Shown: piece by piece, positions 45,606 to 57,959 of the stretch
How the letters are laid out: the number at the start of each line of letters is the position of its first letter
Numbering within the stretch: position 1 is the first letter of the stretch
Source: Gigaspora margarita
Taxonomy: Eukaryota; Glomeromycota; Glomeromycetes; Diversisporales; Gigasporaceae
NCBI GenBank assembly: GCA_009809945.1
Contig: WTPW01000066.1
Span: forward strand, 24,670 to 88,669
DNA: 64,000 nt
Reading direction: 5' to 3'
The notes under the pieces: generated by a model
Database searches by the model: none
Seen by the model: the letters and a program-made list of their open reading frames with translations, nothing else
Told to the model about the DNA's origin: nothing
Translations under genes and position numbers: made by a program

Positions 45606-46336
45606 GTGTCAAAGTTTCCGCTCTGGGGAGAAGCTTTTATTCAAGTAAATCAGACCACGGGCGCCTCTAGGGGCACCCTGGCATTTGTTACATTGATGAG
45701 AGTACAACTAGCCATACCTGCTACTTTTGGTTGCCTATTTAAGTAGCCACCCAAAGGTCCTACACTAGCTGCCATACCTGCAACCCGCATACTGGCATTG
45801 TCTATTTAAACCCTCTGGTCCCTGCTCTTCTGCCAAGTCCTCCTTGTATCACCGGTACAGTCCTCCGTTACATAAGGCAGTCAAGGCCAGTCCCAGATGC
45901 ATTGCAAAACCCCTTTAGGACTAGTTTATCCTTGCGAAACACTTGGTAGAGCAGTTCCTGTCCCACACAAGTATTACCTACGCTTCGGTAACTTACGCAT
46001 CTGCATTATACCGACACTTGGGGTCAGAGCTAACTATTAAACCCCTACCATTACCTACTTTTGCTCTTGTAAGTTTCACTCCAATCCCGATACCCACCAC
46101 AACCTTCCTATCGGTCCTTCCTCAGTATCCCCAAACTTCCAAACCAGTTAGCCCGGAAGGGTCAGTCGGCCCGGCTTTAGGTACTGAATGGACTCCCTCC
46201 TCTTGGTACATGCTGCTGAAACACATGTCCTTTTCCTCCGGTGCGACTCCGGCAGCCAGGTTGGTGGGCCCCCTCCTCGAGGGTCTTGTTGTCCAGTTCT
46301 CTGGCTCCGGTTTCCGATATTCCAATTATGGTTAGT
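45606..46336 (-). mobile_element. G+C-rich retroposed segment, poly(A)-tailed, minus orientation
   Basis: A sharp rise in G+C begins at 45606 and ends near 46336. On the minus strand the 3' end has an AATAAA signal (about 45635-45640) followed about 30 bases later by a long A-rich tail (to 45581). GTTCAAATTATTTATT flanks both sides (45568-45583 and 46337-46352), a 16-bp target duplication as left by target-primed reverse transcription. The host is repetitive, so part of that match could be coincidental. Frames on both strands (for example 45943-46335 plus, 46122-46325 minus) are unassigned. It may be a 5'-truncated LINE tail, a SINE or a retroposed transcript. Confidence 0.65.
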
Positions 46337-46660
46337 GTTCAAATTATTTATTAAACCTTTATTTAAGTTATTTTTCTATATAATTTACTATACCTTTGCT
46401 CAAATTACTTACTAAACCTTTGCGCAAATTGCTTATTATACCTTTGCTCAAATTACTAATTAATCTTTGCTCAAATTATTCTTTTATATAACTTACTAAA
46501 CCTTCGCTTAAATTATTTTTTTATATTACTTACTAAACTTTTGCTTAAATTATTTTTTATATAACCAATTAACCTTTTACTTAAATTATTTTTTATATAA
46601 CTTAATAAACTTTTGCTTAGATTTTTTTTTATATAGTTTAACAAATATTGCTTAAGTTAT
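46337..46660. repeat. 24-bp satellite, right block
   Basis: The same units as 45225-45605 continue after the insertion, becoming more diverged towards 46660. Confidence 0.8.
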
Positions 46661-47159
46661 CTTATATATTAATATGCATCCAAAGAGAACTTTAAGCAAA
46701 CTATTATAATTAAGCAAAAGAACTTGAAAAAATCATTAGATTTAATTGTTTTTTCACATATAGTAAGATATCAATCCAGTTTTATGGCTTGTATTAATTC
46801 CAATAGTTCATCAATTTCTTTATCTAGAACTTTAATAATAGTCTTATTTGTGCTTCATTCATAAGTGTCTTTAAAAGATTATTTATTTGACATGTTAAGC
46901 ATAAAATAACAATAAAATAATTTATAATAATTAAGATCATATAAATAAGTATATTTGAATTTTAATTAATAAAAAATAAATAAGATTTGTATCTCTTATT
47001 TGATAATAAATATGTCTTCTTATTTTATCAAAATAAGATTTATGAATTTTAATTCTGAAACTCCTTATTGCAATGATGAAATTAAAATTTTCACTTTAAA
47101 GATAAGCAAGTATACTCTTATCTAGTATATCTAATATAGATAAAAAACTTCAGATAAGA
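46661..47159. other. A/T-rich spacer
   Basis: No feature seen. Confidence 0.45.
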
Positions 47160-47348
47160 TTGTCCCAAATTAGAGTAATGGCTAAAGCCAGGTGCATTTT
47201 AAAATTAGTGTAAGGGTTAGTTAGAAGGTTGGAGTTAGATAAGTAAAATTGTCTTTCTAAAAGGCTAACATGTAAAGATCAAATGTTACTATTTGATTGG
47301 CTTTCTATCATGTGAGCGCACCTGGCTTTAGACAACCCCAAATTATGA
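47160..47348. mobile_element. MITE with TAAAGCCAGGTGC inverted pair
   Basis: TAAAGCCAGGTGC (47183-47195) and GCACCTGGCTTTA (47318-47330) form a perfect 13-bp pair. The outer limits are uncertain. Confidence 0.6.
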
Positions 47349-48920
47349 TATAGTTACACAAGTATAAAAAAATTTTTATACATTTTGCAATACTTTTTTA
47401 GGGCTTCAGACAATCTATCCCTTCTATAAAACATGACTAAACTAAACTTGAAGCTTTCGCACTATATTTTAATAAAATCAGTTGTTTCAAGTTGTTTAGT
47501 TGATCTTATATTTGAGATTTACTTAATGAAAACATAACTAAACATAAAGAGTATATAGAATGTGCAACTATTAACTTGTGTAGATTTCATCTATCTCTTC
47601 TATGAAATGTAAGCCTAATAAAGTTTTTATCTTGCACTATAACATATTCACTTAATCTATTCTAATCTACCAATCTTTATAGTACACTTTACTTGCCAAA
47701 GTTATAAGTAATTACAATGATAAAATCTCATTTGTTAATCAAAAAATGTAAAAAAAAACTTAAAATAACAATTTATGATGATAGTATAGAAGGAAGTAAT
47801 TCATTTTAAGTTTTTTTTTTTATTATATATATTGTATATAACTGATAAATTCCTTAACTAATTGAAAGTATATGAATATTAACTAAGAAAAATTCATATA
47901 TATGCACAATGTATTAGCATTAGTAATAGTTATATAATTGTATAATATAAAATAGTATAATATAAAATGTTAGAGATTTAATTAGACATAAAATTAAACA
48001 TAGAATTAAGTGTAGAATTAGACATAGAATTAGATGTGGAATTATAAATTAATAGGTTTTGTAAATAAATACTATCGCTATAAAATAATATAAAAATTTG
48101 AATTTATTTAAAATTAACCGGTAGTGAAATACCGGCCTAGGAATTTTTAGGATCAGAGTGCAATTTTAGAATAAAAGAAAAGTTTTATATAACATAATGT
48201 GAATTAGATATAATGTCCAGATTTTAGTCTCATGAGGTTTTCAGGAGTTCTGAACATTTTGCTTAGAATATCCAATCCTGTTTACTTAGTATATTTTTGA
48301 GATATAGCATCCCTAGTGAATTTTACCTTGGTGAGCGTTAAAATTATCCTAAAAATTTACAATTTTTATTGGTTAATTAACATAATATTTTTCATTTATT
48401 GTAAAACATATAAAAAAAATTGTTTAGCAATTGTGTGATGATTGGGTAACTCAGATAAATATTTCCTAATTTAGAATGGTCTCACCTGAAAAAAAATTGT
48501 GTTCTGTGAGTTTAAAATTATGTTTTGTGAGTTTGAAAAAAAAGCAGATTGCGTTCTGTAAATTTTTCGCTATTCAAACTAATCTGGAAAAAAGCAAACA
48601 GTTACACACATTTGTATTATAATATAATAGATATAAAATATAAATATTATATATAAATAACTTTATATTTTTATATAATTATATAATAAAATTTTTAATA
48701 TATAATTATTATTTAATCAAAAAATAATAATATATTATTTTTAATATTAATTTTCTAATATTAATTATTTTTTTTAATATACTTTAATTTTATACTAAAT
48801 TTAGAATAATTTCTTTATTTTATAATATATAACAAATTAAGTAACAATATTTATAAAATTAAATATTAAAATTATTCTTCACAATTAATAATAAAATCTT
48901 TTAAATTATTAATAATTAAT
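47349..48920. other. A/T-rich region without gene
   Basis: Includes a 15-16-bp tandem (ATTAGACATAGAATTA type, 47973-48048), an inverted pair CCTAGGAATTTTTAGGAT / ATCCTAAAAATT (48139 and 48348) and GTTCTGTGAGTTT direct repeats (48495-48570). Confidence 0.5.
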
Positions 48921-49136
48921 GTCATGGCTGAAGCTGGAAATCAGAAAAGCTGATTTAAAAATAAGTCCTACCAAAATCTACTTATACTCTTTTATTATTA
49001 AAACTAACTCTAAACTCTAACCTAACCCTAAAAAAACCTCTTAAAAAGGCCCTAAAATTTTTTAAAATTTTCATATTAAAATAATTAAAATTTCTAGCAT
49101 CAGCCATTTCCAGCATCAGCTGTGACAATTAATAAT
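48921..49136. mobile_element. MITE family F copy 1 (CAGCATCAGC ends)
   Basis: The end GTCATGGCTGAAGCTGGAAA and the inverted end with AGCATCAGCC...CAGCATCAGC match copy 2 at 52703-52928 in order and length. The internal AAACTCTAACC-CTAA and AAAATCTACTTATACTCTTT are shared. ATTAAT flanks both sides. Confidence 0.8.
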
Positions 49137-49369
49137 TATTATTAACAAATTAATCAAGTTATTAACTACTTAATAATATATTATACTTATTTTATTAACT
49201 TCTACAATACTTCAGATTTTTAAGTTTAATTTTATTACAATTTTGCATATATATTCAGTTTTTTAATATAATTTTATAAAAATTATAACTATAATTAAAA
49301 TTATTAATACTATTTAGTCACAGAATAGCATCTACTTGTATAATAATTAATTGAACTGCATATCATTTC
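49137..49369. other. A/T-rich spacer
   Basis: No feature seen. Confidence 0.4.
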
Positions 49370-49645
49370 AAGAATGCACATGTGTATTATTTTGAAATAA
49401 GAGTTAATTTTTGAATTTTACTTCTTAATTATAATAAAATTAAAAAAAATGTGCTAAAACTAGGTAGGCACTAAGTAAACCTACTTGCTTTAATATAAGA
49501 AATAATTTTTATTAGACTCAGAATTAAACAAATCTAGTTTCAAAATATATTTTAGTTTCTTTACTTTTTATATAGAGCATATTGAGATATGCATTAATTT
49601 AGAATACCCATGGTGCTAATTCAAGATTACATATTATTCACAAAA
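49370..49645. repeat. Dispersed repeat family E, copy 2
   Basis: Aligns with 31506-31835: GGTAGGCACTAAGTAAACC, TTTACTTTTTATATAGAG, GAGATATGCATTAATTT and CCCATGG. The C/G-containing words of copy 1 are mostly lost here. Confidence 0.65.
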
Positions 49646-49954
49646 TTTGTTATATAGATCAAGTAGATAAATTTTTTACTATAAAATTTGAGTGATCAAT
49701 ATCTATATGATTTTCTTAATTTACATAGTAAATTGCAATAGTAGGTTCTTTTTAAATATCATTTTCAGGAGTTTTTCAAAAGGAAATTGTATTTGTGTAA
49801 CAAGATATAACAGTTTATTTTTACAAATATTTTTTATTTATAAGTTTCAAACAAAAAAAAATAATAAAATTAAGAAGAATCACGTTTTCAAAGTTGTCAT
49901 TTTGTTTTACTTTTATATATATAGTTAAAGATAGAAATCGGTTAAAAATTTTTA
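49646..49954. other. A/T-rich spacer
   Basis: A 78-codon frame at 49692-49928 is Phe/Ile-rich and not accepted. Confidence 0.4.
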
Positions 49955-50145
49955 GTCAATTAGTTAGTCGACTAAAACTGTTAGTTATTGACTAGCTAAT
50001 TAACTAATTGACTAATTGACTAATTGATTAGTCAACTAATTGACTAATTGATTAGTCAACTAATCAACTAATTGACTAATTAATTAGTCAACTAATTGAT
50101 TAGTTAATTAGTCGATTAGTTGACAAATCAATTAGTCAATTAGTT
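49955..50145. repeat. TTAGTCAACTAATTGA simple repeat
   Basis: Tandem and inverted AATTGACT/AGTCAACT units fill the interval and fold extensively on themselves. Confidence 0.85.
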
Positions 50146-51189
50146 AATTAAAAAAGTGCAGTAAATCACGTAATTAGGGTTTATATAGGTCCGACCCTCT
50201 GTGATAAGGCTATTGACCAATCAAATTTCATCTTTTATAATATTAAAAAAATTTAAAAATAGGTTTGACCCCACATACAATAAAAGTTACTACATAGTAA
50301 AGTCAAAATTTTACTATATTAATTGATTAAATTTGCTTAAGTAAACTTGTTTAGAAGAACAAAATACACTTATTTTAAAATTTTTATCATTATTAAAGAT
50401 CTTTTTATTATTTGACTTTTTGATTTTTATATTCAACAAAAATTTTAAAATCTTTTAAAAAATACATTTGACGAATGTAAAAATTAAAAGTTAAATAATA
50501 AAAACTTCTTTAATTTTGATAAAAATTTCAGAATATATTAGTCACACAATTTATCATACAGATTACAGAAGTAAATTTTTTACTATGAAATTTGAGTAAT
50601 CGATATCCATATAATCGATTCATTTTTCATAGTAAATTGCAATGGCAGATCCTCTTTAAATAGTTTTTTAGAGGTTTTCTAAAAGGAAACCACAATCATG
50701 AGATAATGAATAGCACTTTAGTTAAATATGCACTTTCTTATTTTTAAGTCTAAAGTAAGATAAGCTGCAAAGTTGAGAAGAATCATGCTCTTAAAGTTGG
50801 TCTTTTGTTTTACTTTATATATACTTTTTATTATGCTTTGAAAGCTTTTTTTAAGTATAACAACAAATTTACAAAGTTATTTAATATTCTAAACTATTTA
50901 GAGTTATTACCAACGAAGATTTATTGAAATTTAAGCAGAGTTATAACCAACCAAGTAAATTAGATTATAATTGAAAGAATTAAAGTAATGCTTACTACTA
51001 CGGTACTACTATAGTACTAATATAGTTTTTAAAAATTTAAATGAAGCTATCAATAAAAACCTTAATATAGATAAAAAAACTTTAGCTGTAGTTTATTTAG
51101 GAATTATACAATGTCAAAATTTTGAAACCTGTTAGGTTGGATTAAACTACTATCGATAAGAGATTAAAGCTATAGAGTTAACTTAGAGA
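50146..51189. other. Intergenic DNA
   Basis: 50520-50830 resembles 49650-49920 in order (CACAAAATTTGTTATA/CACAATTTATCATACA, then TTGAGTGATCAATATC/TTGAGTAATCGATATC), so a diverged direct copy is likely. No gene. Confidence 0.4.
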
Positions 51190-51440
51190 GACACAGGTCA
51201 AAATTATACACATCGGTATAATATCAGGTACCCGATATATATATGATATATATATGATATATGACTGATATGTATAGAATATATTTATATACATACCTGA
51301 TATGTGTAGAGTTTATGTAGGATATCGGACACATATCGGACATATATAGTACACATATAGTATATATGCTGTAAACATGCCGTTTATATATCGCATATAT
51401 AAATTCTATAATATATCATGTATCTGATATGTACCCAATA
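51190..51440. repeat. GATATATATGAT-type repeat
   Basis: TACCCGATAT and GATATATATGATAT words recur; similar words are found at 54150-54430. Confidence 0.6.
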
Positions 51441-51855
51441 TAAAGTACTGAAGTGGAAAAAAATAAATTTGAATATTTATATATTTTTTACAATCACTTA
51501 ATTATCACTTTGTCATAACAATAATATAAAGCAATTTAATAAAAATTTTATTTTTTCTTTATTTATTTATTATAAAACAAATCAGTTACAATTTGGAATC
51601 TAATATACAATCCTATAGCAAATAACTAATGAAACACTAGAGATAATACAACACTAACAAAGGCAGAAACACCCAATAACCATGATAGCTAAAGAAAAAA
51701 GTTCAACAAATCGATAACAAACCACCAAAAGCAACTATAAAGCTATATATGAAAATGCCCAAGAAAACTAACAAAGTACCCAAGGTAAAATCTGCAAGAT
51801 ACTTCAAAATACACTAAAGCAATATCAAAATCGGCGACAAGACATCTGAAGCAAC
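51441..51855. other. Intergenic DNA
   Basis: A degenerate AACAAACCACCAAAAGCAAC-style stretch leads into the minisatellite below. No gene. Confidence 0.4.
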
Positions 51856-51968
51856 TATGAACTCAAACAGAGAGTACTACAAACTTGAACAGAGAGCATC
51901 ACAAACTCAAACAGAGAGCACCACAAACTCAAACAGAGAACACCACAAACTCGAACAGAGAGCACCCA
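51856..51968. repeat. 22-bp minisatellite (CTCAAACAGAGAGCACCACAAA)
   Basis: Five copies. Because 22 is not a multiple of 3, one plus-strand frame repeats only every 22 residues, which makes it look protein-like. Confidence 0.85.
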
Positions 51969-52702
51969 AGAAAACTGACAGGATACTTAAAATGAAATCT
52001 ATGCCAAGAAATCCTGAAATGCGTATGAAATTGGTGACAAGATACCATATAGTCATACGAGAATACTCAAAAAACTAATAGACCCAAAGCAAAATCTTTG
52101 AAATGCACTTGAAGCAACGTTAAAATCGGCAACACCTGAGGCAATCAGAAGAACCTAAAAAGAGAAAAACTAAAAAGTAGTATTTTGAAATAGGGCACGT
52201 CAGCAAAAATATAACGAAAAAAAATACCAATAGCGCTAGCGACGAATAATATACCGAAATGGTCGACATGATGAAGCACTGACTAATAACTTACTATAAA
52301 AGATGAAATCCAAAACTATTGCTCCAAAATGGATGGCATCAACAACGAAGAAAGGTTGCTCCAAAATAGATAACGTCTAACGACGAAGTACTAACAAAGT
52401 TATCTGAAAAGTGTAGTAATGGGGAAATAAATAACAAAAATAAATTAATTTAAATAATATAATAATAAAAAACAAAAAAACTTAAAAATTCAATTAAAAA
52501 TATTAAAAATATTAAAATGTTATAAATAAAAAAAAGGACAAAAAAAAATTATTAAAATAAGATATAAAAAAAAGGCAGTAAAAAAATAAATATATAAATA
52601 AAAAAATGATTATGTGATGATCTAATCTAGATCTATCATAGAACTGAAAAATAAAATAATAATAATTAATAAAAAAAATTATTTAAAAAAATAAAAATTA
52701 AT
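51969..52702. other. Degenerate short repeats
   Basis: GCTCCAAAATGGAT...AACGACGAAG recurs twice (52320-52390), followed by A-rich sequence from 52430. No gene. Confidence 0.45.
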
Positions 52703-52928
52703 GTTGCAGCTGATGCTGAAAACGGCTGATGCTGAAATTTGGTATCACGATTTGAAAATATATGCCCTGCTAAAATCTACATATACTCTTTAATAATCAA
52801 TTCTGACCCTAAACTCTAACCCAATCCTAAAAAAAAAACTATCAAAATTACCCCAAAAAATTTTTAAAAAATTTGTATCAAAATAGATCGAAATTTCAGC
52901 ATCAGCCATTTTCAGCATCAGCTGCAAC
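52703..52928. mobile_element. MITE family F copy 2
   Basis: Near-perfect inverted ends, GTTGCAGCTGATGCTGAAAA at the left and its complement to 52928. Each end holds the CTGATGCTGAAA word twice. Interior as in copy 1. Confidence 0.85.
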
Positions 52929-54000
52929 AATTAATAAAAAAAAATAATAATTAAAAAAAATTAAAAAAAGTAAAACAATTAAAAAAACGAAAAAAGTTAA
53001 AAAAATTTAAAATAAAATAAAAAANNNNNNNNNNNNNNNNNNNNNNNNNNNNNNNNNNNNNNNNNNNNNNNNNNNNNNNNNNNNNNNNNNNNNNNNNNNN
53101 NNNNNNNNNNNNNNNNNNNNNNNNNNNNNNNNNNNNNNNNNNNNNNNNNNNNNNNNNNNNNNNNNNNNNNNNNNNNNNNNNNNNNNNNNNNNNNNNNNNN
53201 NNNNNNNNNNNNNNNNNNNNNNNNNNNNNNNNNNNNNNNNNNNNNNNNNNNNNNNNNNNAAAATCAAAAAAAAATTAAAATAAAAAAAATTAAAAAAAAA
53301 CGAAAAAAAATTAAAATAAAAAAAAATAATAATAGAAATTTAAAAATAATTTTTAAAAAAAATAAAAAAATTGAAAAAACAAATAAAAAAAATTTAAAAT
53401 TAAATACATTAAAAAAATAAAAAAATTAATATGAAAAAAAAATTGAAAAAAACAAAAAAAAAATTAAAAATAAAATAAAAAAATTTAAAAATAATCTAAT
53501 AAAAAATTAAAAAAAAAATAAAAAATAAAAAAAGAACTGATAAAAAAAATTAAAAAAAAATAAAAAATTTAAAAAAATCTAATAAAAAATAAAAAAAACG
53601 GTAAAATAATAATAATAATAATAATAATATATTGTTGCATATAGTAGCTGTGTAATGCAGTTGCGCTAAACCAGAAACAATGCATGTACATCTTAAGTTA
53701 TTTAAGGTATGTATTTATATAAATTTATGTAGACTTTTTATTTTATTTTTTATATTCGTAAAGAGCTAATAAAAAAGCATTAAAAAAAATATTAAATGAA
53801 AAAAATAAAAATAATTTAAAAAATAATTTAAAAAAAAATCAAAAATAAAAAAAGAAACGTAATAAAAAAAATAAAAATAAAATAAAATAAAAAAATAAAA
53901 AAAATAATTAGAAATTTAAAAAAAAAATTAATTAAAAAAAATAAAAAAAATCGTTAAAAAAAAAAAAGTTTAAAAAAAAAGTAAATTAAAAAAAAACGTG
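52929..54000. other. A-rich block containing an assembly gap
   Basis: Almost only A with scattered T, plus AAAAAATTAAAA-type words. 53025-53259 is N. A short mixed-sequence island lies at 53630-53780. Any frame across the gap is meaningless. Confidence 0.85.
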
Positions 54001-55189
54001 TTTGCTTTATTATTTATTGTTTCCTGTGCATATATACAATATGGTGAAAATAAAAATTCCGGCCTTACTATGAGAATAACTTTTATTCCCATCATTGCAT
54101 ATATGCGCTATAGATACAATCCGTTATCTATTGCTAGTTAATACTATATTTATTAAGTACCCGATATATTTCAAATTAAAAAAAATTTTAAGTAGTAAAA
54201 ATTAATTTTTATATTGTAAAGGATAAATTTTTTTGAATATACATTGTAAACAATGATTTAGAATTATAATATATGTAGATTTAAAACTTATTTTTATTAC
54301 ATATACATATCGAGTACCCAATATATCCAAACTATACGATATATGTATGATAGGTCACTGATATATAGTATTTTATATATTTTTCAATTATAGTAATATG
54401 GTACCCGATAGATACCTGATATATTGGTTTTTGTTCTGTGCGAGTTAGTTGTATTAAATATTTTTTTTAAAAAAAAATTTTATTAAAAATTAAATTATAT
54501 GATCTTTATTTACATTTTCCGCCAAAATTTTTTAATAAATATCAAAACTTTAATTTATTTATCGAAGCTAATAACTAATTAGAATTTCTTAGTAAAAAAA
54601 TATAAAAATATATCTTTTTGTAGAGTTACTCTGACTAAAATTTATATTCTGTGCCACAAATTCAGTAAAATTAATTATGATAGTAATGACTAGTAAGCTA
54701 TATCGAGATAACTGCTTGAAAACTCTCTAATGCTAAATAAATACGTACTAATAATTAATAAATAATCTTTGAAATAAATAAATAAATAATCTTTATATTT
54801 ATTGTTATATTGATACAGATAAATAAACCTAAATAAGATAATAAGTATTAGTGACCTTAAATAGCATAAAAATTTTTTTTTCAAGTAAAAAAATAAAACA
54901 AGAACATCAATTTATTAAGTAATATACATACTAAAAAATAGTTTTTCTTGATTTTTTTTGTTATATTTATAATATACCAGCTCTTTGCACATGCATTTTG
55001 GTAAAAGCTCTCCCTCTAATATATCTAATAGATCGTTTATTGAGTTAATAAGTTGTTAACCTGAGAAGAATCAAATAAAAGTGGTCAAAATAATTGCACA
55101 TATTCAACAAAGTGGTAATTTATAAGAAGATGTTTATTTTTTATATTTCTCATACTATTTGATTCATAAAAACTAGTGTTTCACAAAAG
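54001..55189. other. A/T-rich region without gene
   Basis: TACCCGATAT-type words at 54155 and 54410 echo 51240. Nothing else seen. Confidence 0.45.
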
Positions 55190-55330
55190 ATCCAGGTTCG
55201 GTTTGGGTCTGGTCCGGTCTGTTGACGAACCGAGTTCAGATCCGTGATTTTCAAGATTCGATACGGTTTTGGACCCACATGAAGATCTGCTCGGGTAATA
55301 CCTGACCCACCTGGTTCATTAGAGTAATGT
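55190..55330. repeat. GGTTCGG/GGGTC-rich patch
   Basis: CAGGTTCGGTTTGGGTCTGG at the left and GACCCACCTGGTTC at the right give an imperfect inverted pair in an island of higher G+C. Probably a small MITE. Confidence 0.5.
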
Positions 55331-55496
55331 ACGCTGATTGGTTAGTTTTTTTTTAACTTTTATTGAGTTAGATTTTCTTTATTAAGCTAGATACAATTTA
55401 TAAAAGACCTTATAAATGCAATTCAACAATAACGAATAAATGTGACCCAACAATAACGACTCAACAATAGTGACTCAACAATGATAAATTAAAAAA

Positions 55497-55720
55497 AAAG
55501 CTAGAAGCCTGCACTTAAACTTGCATTTTAGATCTTGTGACCTTTTTTTTAGAAAGGCACAAAAAAAGCTAAGAAAAAGCTTGTAAAAGCCCGCATAAAA
55601 ACAAAAAACTTTTTACGTTTTTTTTTCCAGAAAAAGCCTGTATTTTAGAACTTGCAGCTTTTTTTTTTTTTTAGAAAGGCATGAGAAAAAGCTTGTGAAG
55701 GCCCACATGAAAAAAAAGAA
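55497..55720. repeat. Direct repeat of ~110 bp
   Basis: Two copies share GCATTTTAGATCTTG / GTATTTTAGAACTTG, TTTTTTTAGAAAGGCA and AAAAGCTTGT-AAGCCC. Confidence 0.7.
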
Positions 55721-55910
55721 TAAAAAATATATAAAAAATAAATACTTGCATTTAGATGCAATTTTAATTTTTTATTTTATTTTATTATAATCTATTTCTC
55801 TCATTGTCCCTTGTTTAGTTTTTTCTTTTATTATGGCATATGTTAAAAAAAATATGCATTTAAAGAAAGTTAGCTATTTTATTTTAAATCTTGCACTTTG
55901 AACTCCTTTG

Positions 55911-56130
55911 ATGTCAACCGAATCACAGTCTCAAGATGAATCAAAAAAGCATGAGTTATTATTCCAGTACCATGGTAAATTTTACTCAGATAATTTGTAC
56001 CTAAATGAATCTCAAGATGAATTATACCAAAATGAATTGCATCAAGATGAACCACATCGGCAAATTTTATATATAGATATATATCGATTAATAACCGGCA
56101 AGATATATATCGATGATCAACACCCCTGCT
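55911..56130 (+). pseudogene. Orphan N-terminal coding fragment
   Basis: From the ATG at 55911 the frame reads MSTESQSQDESKKHELLFQY, then HGKFYSDNLYLNESQDELYQ, with a repeated (N/Q)E(S/L)(Q/H)QDE motif up to HRQILY. It then runs into a TATCGATATA repeat. The Gln/Glu-rich start resembles N-termini of the MULE-type proteins in this window but is not identifiable. Probably cut by the repeat insertion. Confidence 0.4.
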
Positions 56131-56280
56131 GATTATTATCGATAGTGATAGAAATCGATATATATCTAGTTAATCGATATATATCTACTAGATATATATC
56201 GATTAACCAGATATATATCGATAATCAATACCCCTGCTGATTATTATCAATAGTGATAGTAATCGATATATATCTAATAT
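56070..56280. repeat. TATATATCGAT palindromic duplicated unit
   Basis: Two ~108-bp units each contain CCCCTGCTGATTATTATC and flanking ATATATCGAT words in both orientations. Confidence 0.75.
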
Positions 56281-57126
56281 GATATCAATTAATAATTATT
56301 ATATTCATATAATTATATGTTTTCACAAGGTTTCGCAATTTATTATAAAATTTTATTTTTTTTATTTATTATTATTATATATTATATTTTAAATTAAATT
56401 TACATTTTTAATCAATATTTGCAAGTTTTCGCAATTTAATATAAAATTATTTATTTATTATTATTATATATTATATTATATTACATATTTTTATTATATA
56501 TTATTATAAAAAAAAATAAAAAAACCAAAAAAAAACCACAAAAAAATAACAAAAAAAAACAAAACAAAAAAATAGTAATAATTTTCAACTACTTTCGCAT
56601 TTCATTGTATCTACTATTATATTCGCTCATATTCACTACTTTTTGCAAAGTGCCAGAGAAGTTAGAGTTGGTGTTCTTGTAAAATACCAGAAAGTCAAAT
56701 TGTTTTCTTGCAAAGTTTTGAAAAAAGTCAGAAATAAATAAAATAAAATTAAAAAAATAAGTAAAAAAAAAAAGAAAAACAAACAAAAAACAAAAACGTA
56801 AGTAAACTAAATAAAAAAAAAACAAAGCCCCAAATCTCTATTTTCCTAAAGTAAGAGTTCGTTTCTTATAATTTAGAAATTGTTGAAGGTTTTCGCAATG
56901 TACCAGAATAATAAAAAAATAAAAATTAAAGAAATAAGTAAAAAGAAAACAACGGAATATAAGCAAACTAAATAAAAAAAATAATAAACCCCCAAATCTC
57001 CATTATATTTGCTTTTATTCACTCATATTCATTTCTATTCGCTCATATTCACTTATTTTCGCTACTTTCTAAAAAAAATAGTAAGTAAAAAAAATAAAAA
57101 ACTATTTCTTAGAAGTGTTAGTATTA
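56281..57126. other. A/T-rich region with TTCGC direct repeats
   Basis: TATTCGCTCATATTCACT recurs near 56620 and 57025-57060, as do CAAAGTGCCAGA/CAATGTACCAGA words. No gene. Confidence 0.45.
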
Positions 57127-57265
57127 TACCACCCATACAAATGCAAGAGAAACAAGAAAAATTACCCATATGACCCTGTACGAATGCAAGAGAACAAGCA
57201 AGACCACCCCATACAAATGCAAGAGAAACGAGCAAGACTACCCCGTACGAATGCAAGAAAAACAA
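57127..57265. repeat. Minisatellite (CCATACAAATGCAAGAGAAA)
   Basis: About four units of 33-36 bp, alternating CATACAAATGCAAGAG and GTACGAATGCAAGA. Confidence 0.75.
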
Positions 57266-57958
57266 ATAGACCACCTACAAGAACACTAAAAATATATGCA
57301 ATACCATCTACAAAAATACTGAAAGGCAAGTAAAGCTATTCCACAAGAACACTAACGATACCAGCTAGCGACAATTCCAATAACGACACCAATGATGACA
57401 TCAACTACAACACCAGCGATGATACCAACTAGGACAACACCAATGCGTTGCCTTGCGCAAAGTGTCAGAAAGTCACTATATTTCATGCCAAAAAGTGTTT
57501 TTTTGTAGAAATAAAATAAAAAAAAATTAAAAAATAATAATAAATAAAAGAAAAAAAAAGATACTAAACGAAATGAAACATAACAAAAAAAAAACAAACT
57601 GAAAACAAAAAAACAATATAAAAGTGATAGAAGATCTAAATTATAAACAAAAAAAATAAACAAAGATCTAATCTGATCTTGTACTATGATTATCAAAACA
57701 TTTCGAAACATTTCGAAAATATTAATCAAACGCATCCTTGATATGATCCAGGATACAGATCTAATCTAGCCCAGTTTTAAAATATTTCGAATATATTTGA
57801 AATATTAAAAAAAAAAGAAAAAAAAAAAAAGAAAAAGAAAGGGTGAGAGAAGAAAAGAGAATAGTAGATTAGTGGTGGCAGAAATAATACGTCATCACGT
57901 GACTGAAGATCACTTCCGGTATAGTTTCCGGCCAGAAGATCAAAGGGAAAACTGCCAA
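57266..57958. other. Degenerate ACACCA/GATGAC repeat and A-rich DNA
   Basis: 57355-57440 is built of ACNACANCAATGATGAC-like units. The rest is A-rich. A 127-codon minus frame across both is an artefact. Confidence 0.5.
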
Positions 57959-57959
57959 T

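Noticed and set aside
51857..52078. 73-residue repeat-containing frame (NSNRE, KLEQRA)
   Set aside because: A translated 22-bp minisatellite. The apparent peptide repeat comes from all three frames of the same unit.
53007..53267. Frame across the N gap
   Set aside because: Almost entirely unknown bases in A-rich DNA.
57352..57735. 127-residue minus frame with Val/Ile/Gly repeats
   Set aside because: Translation of a degenerate minisatellite followed by an A-rich run.
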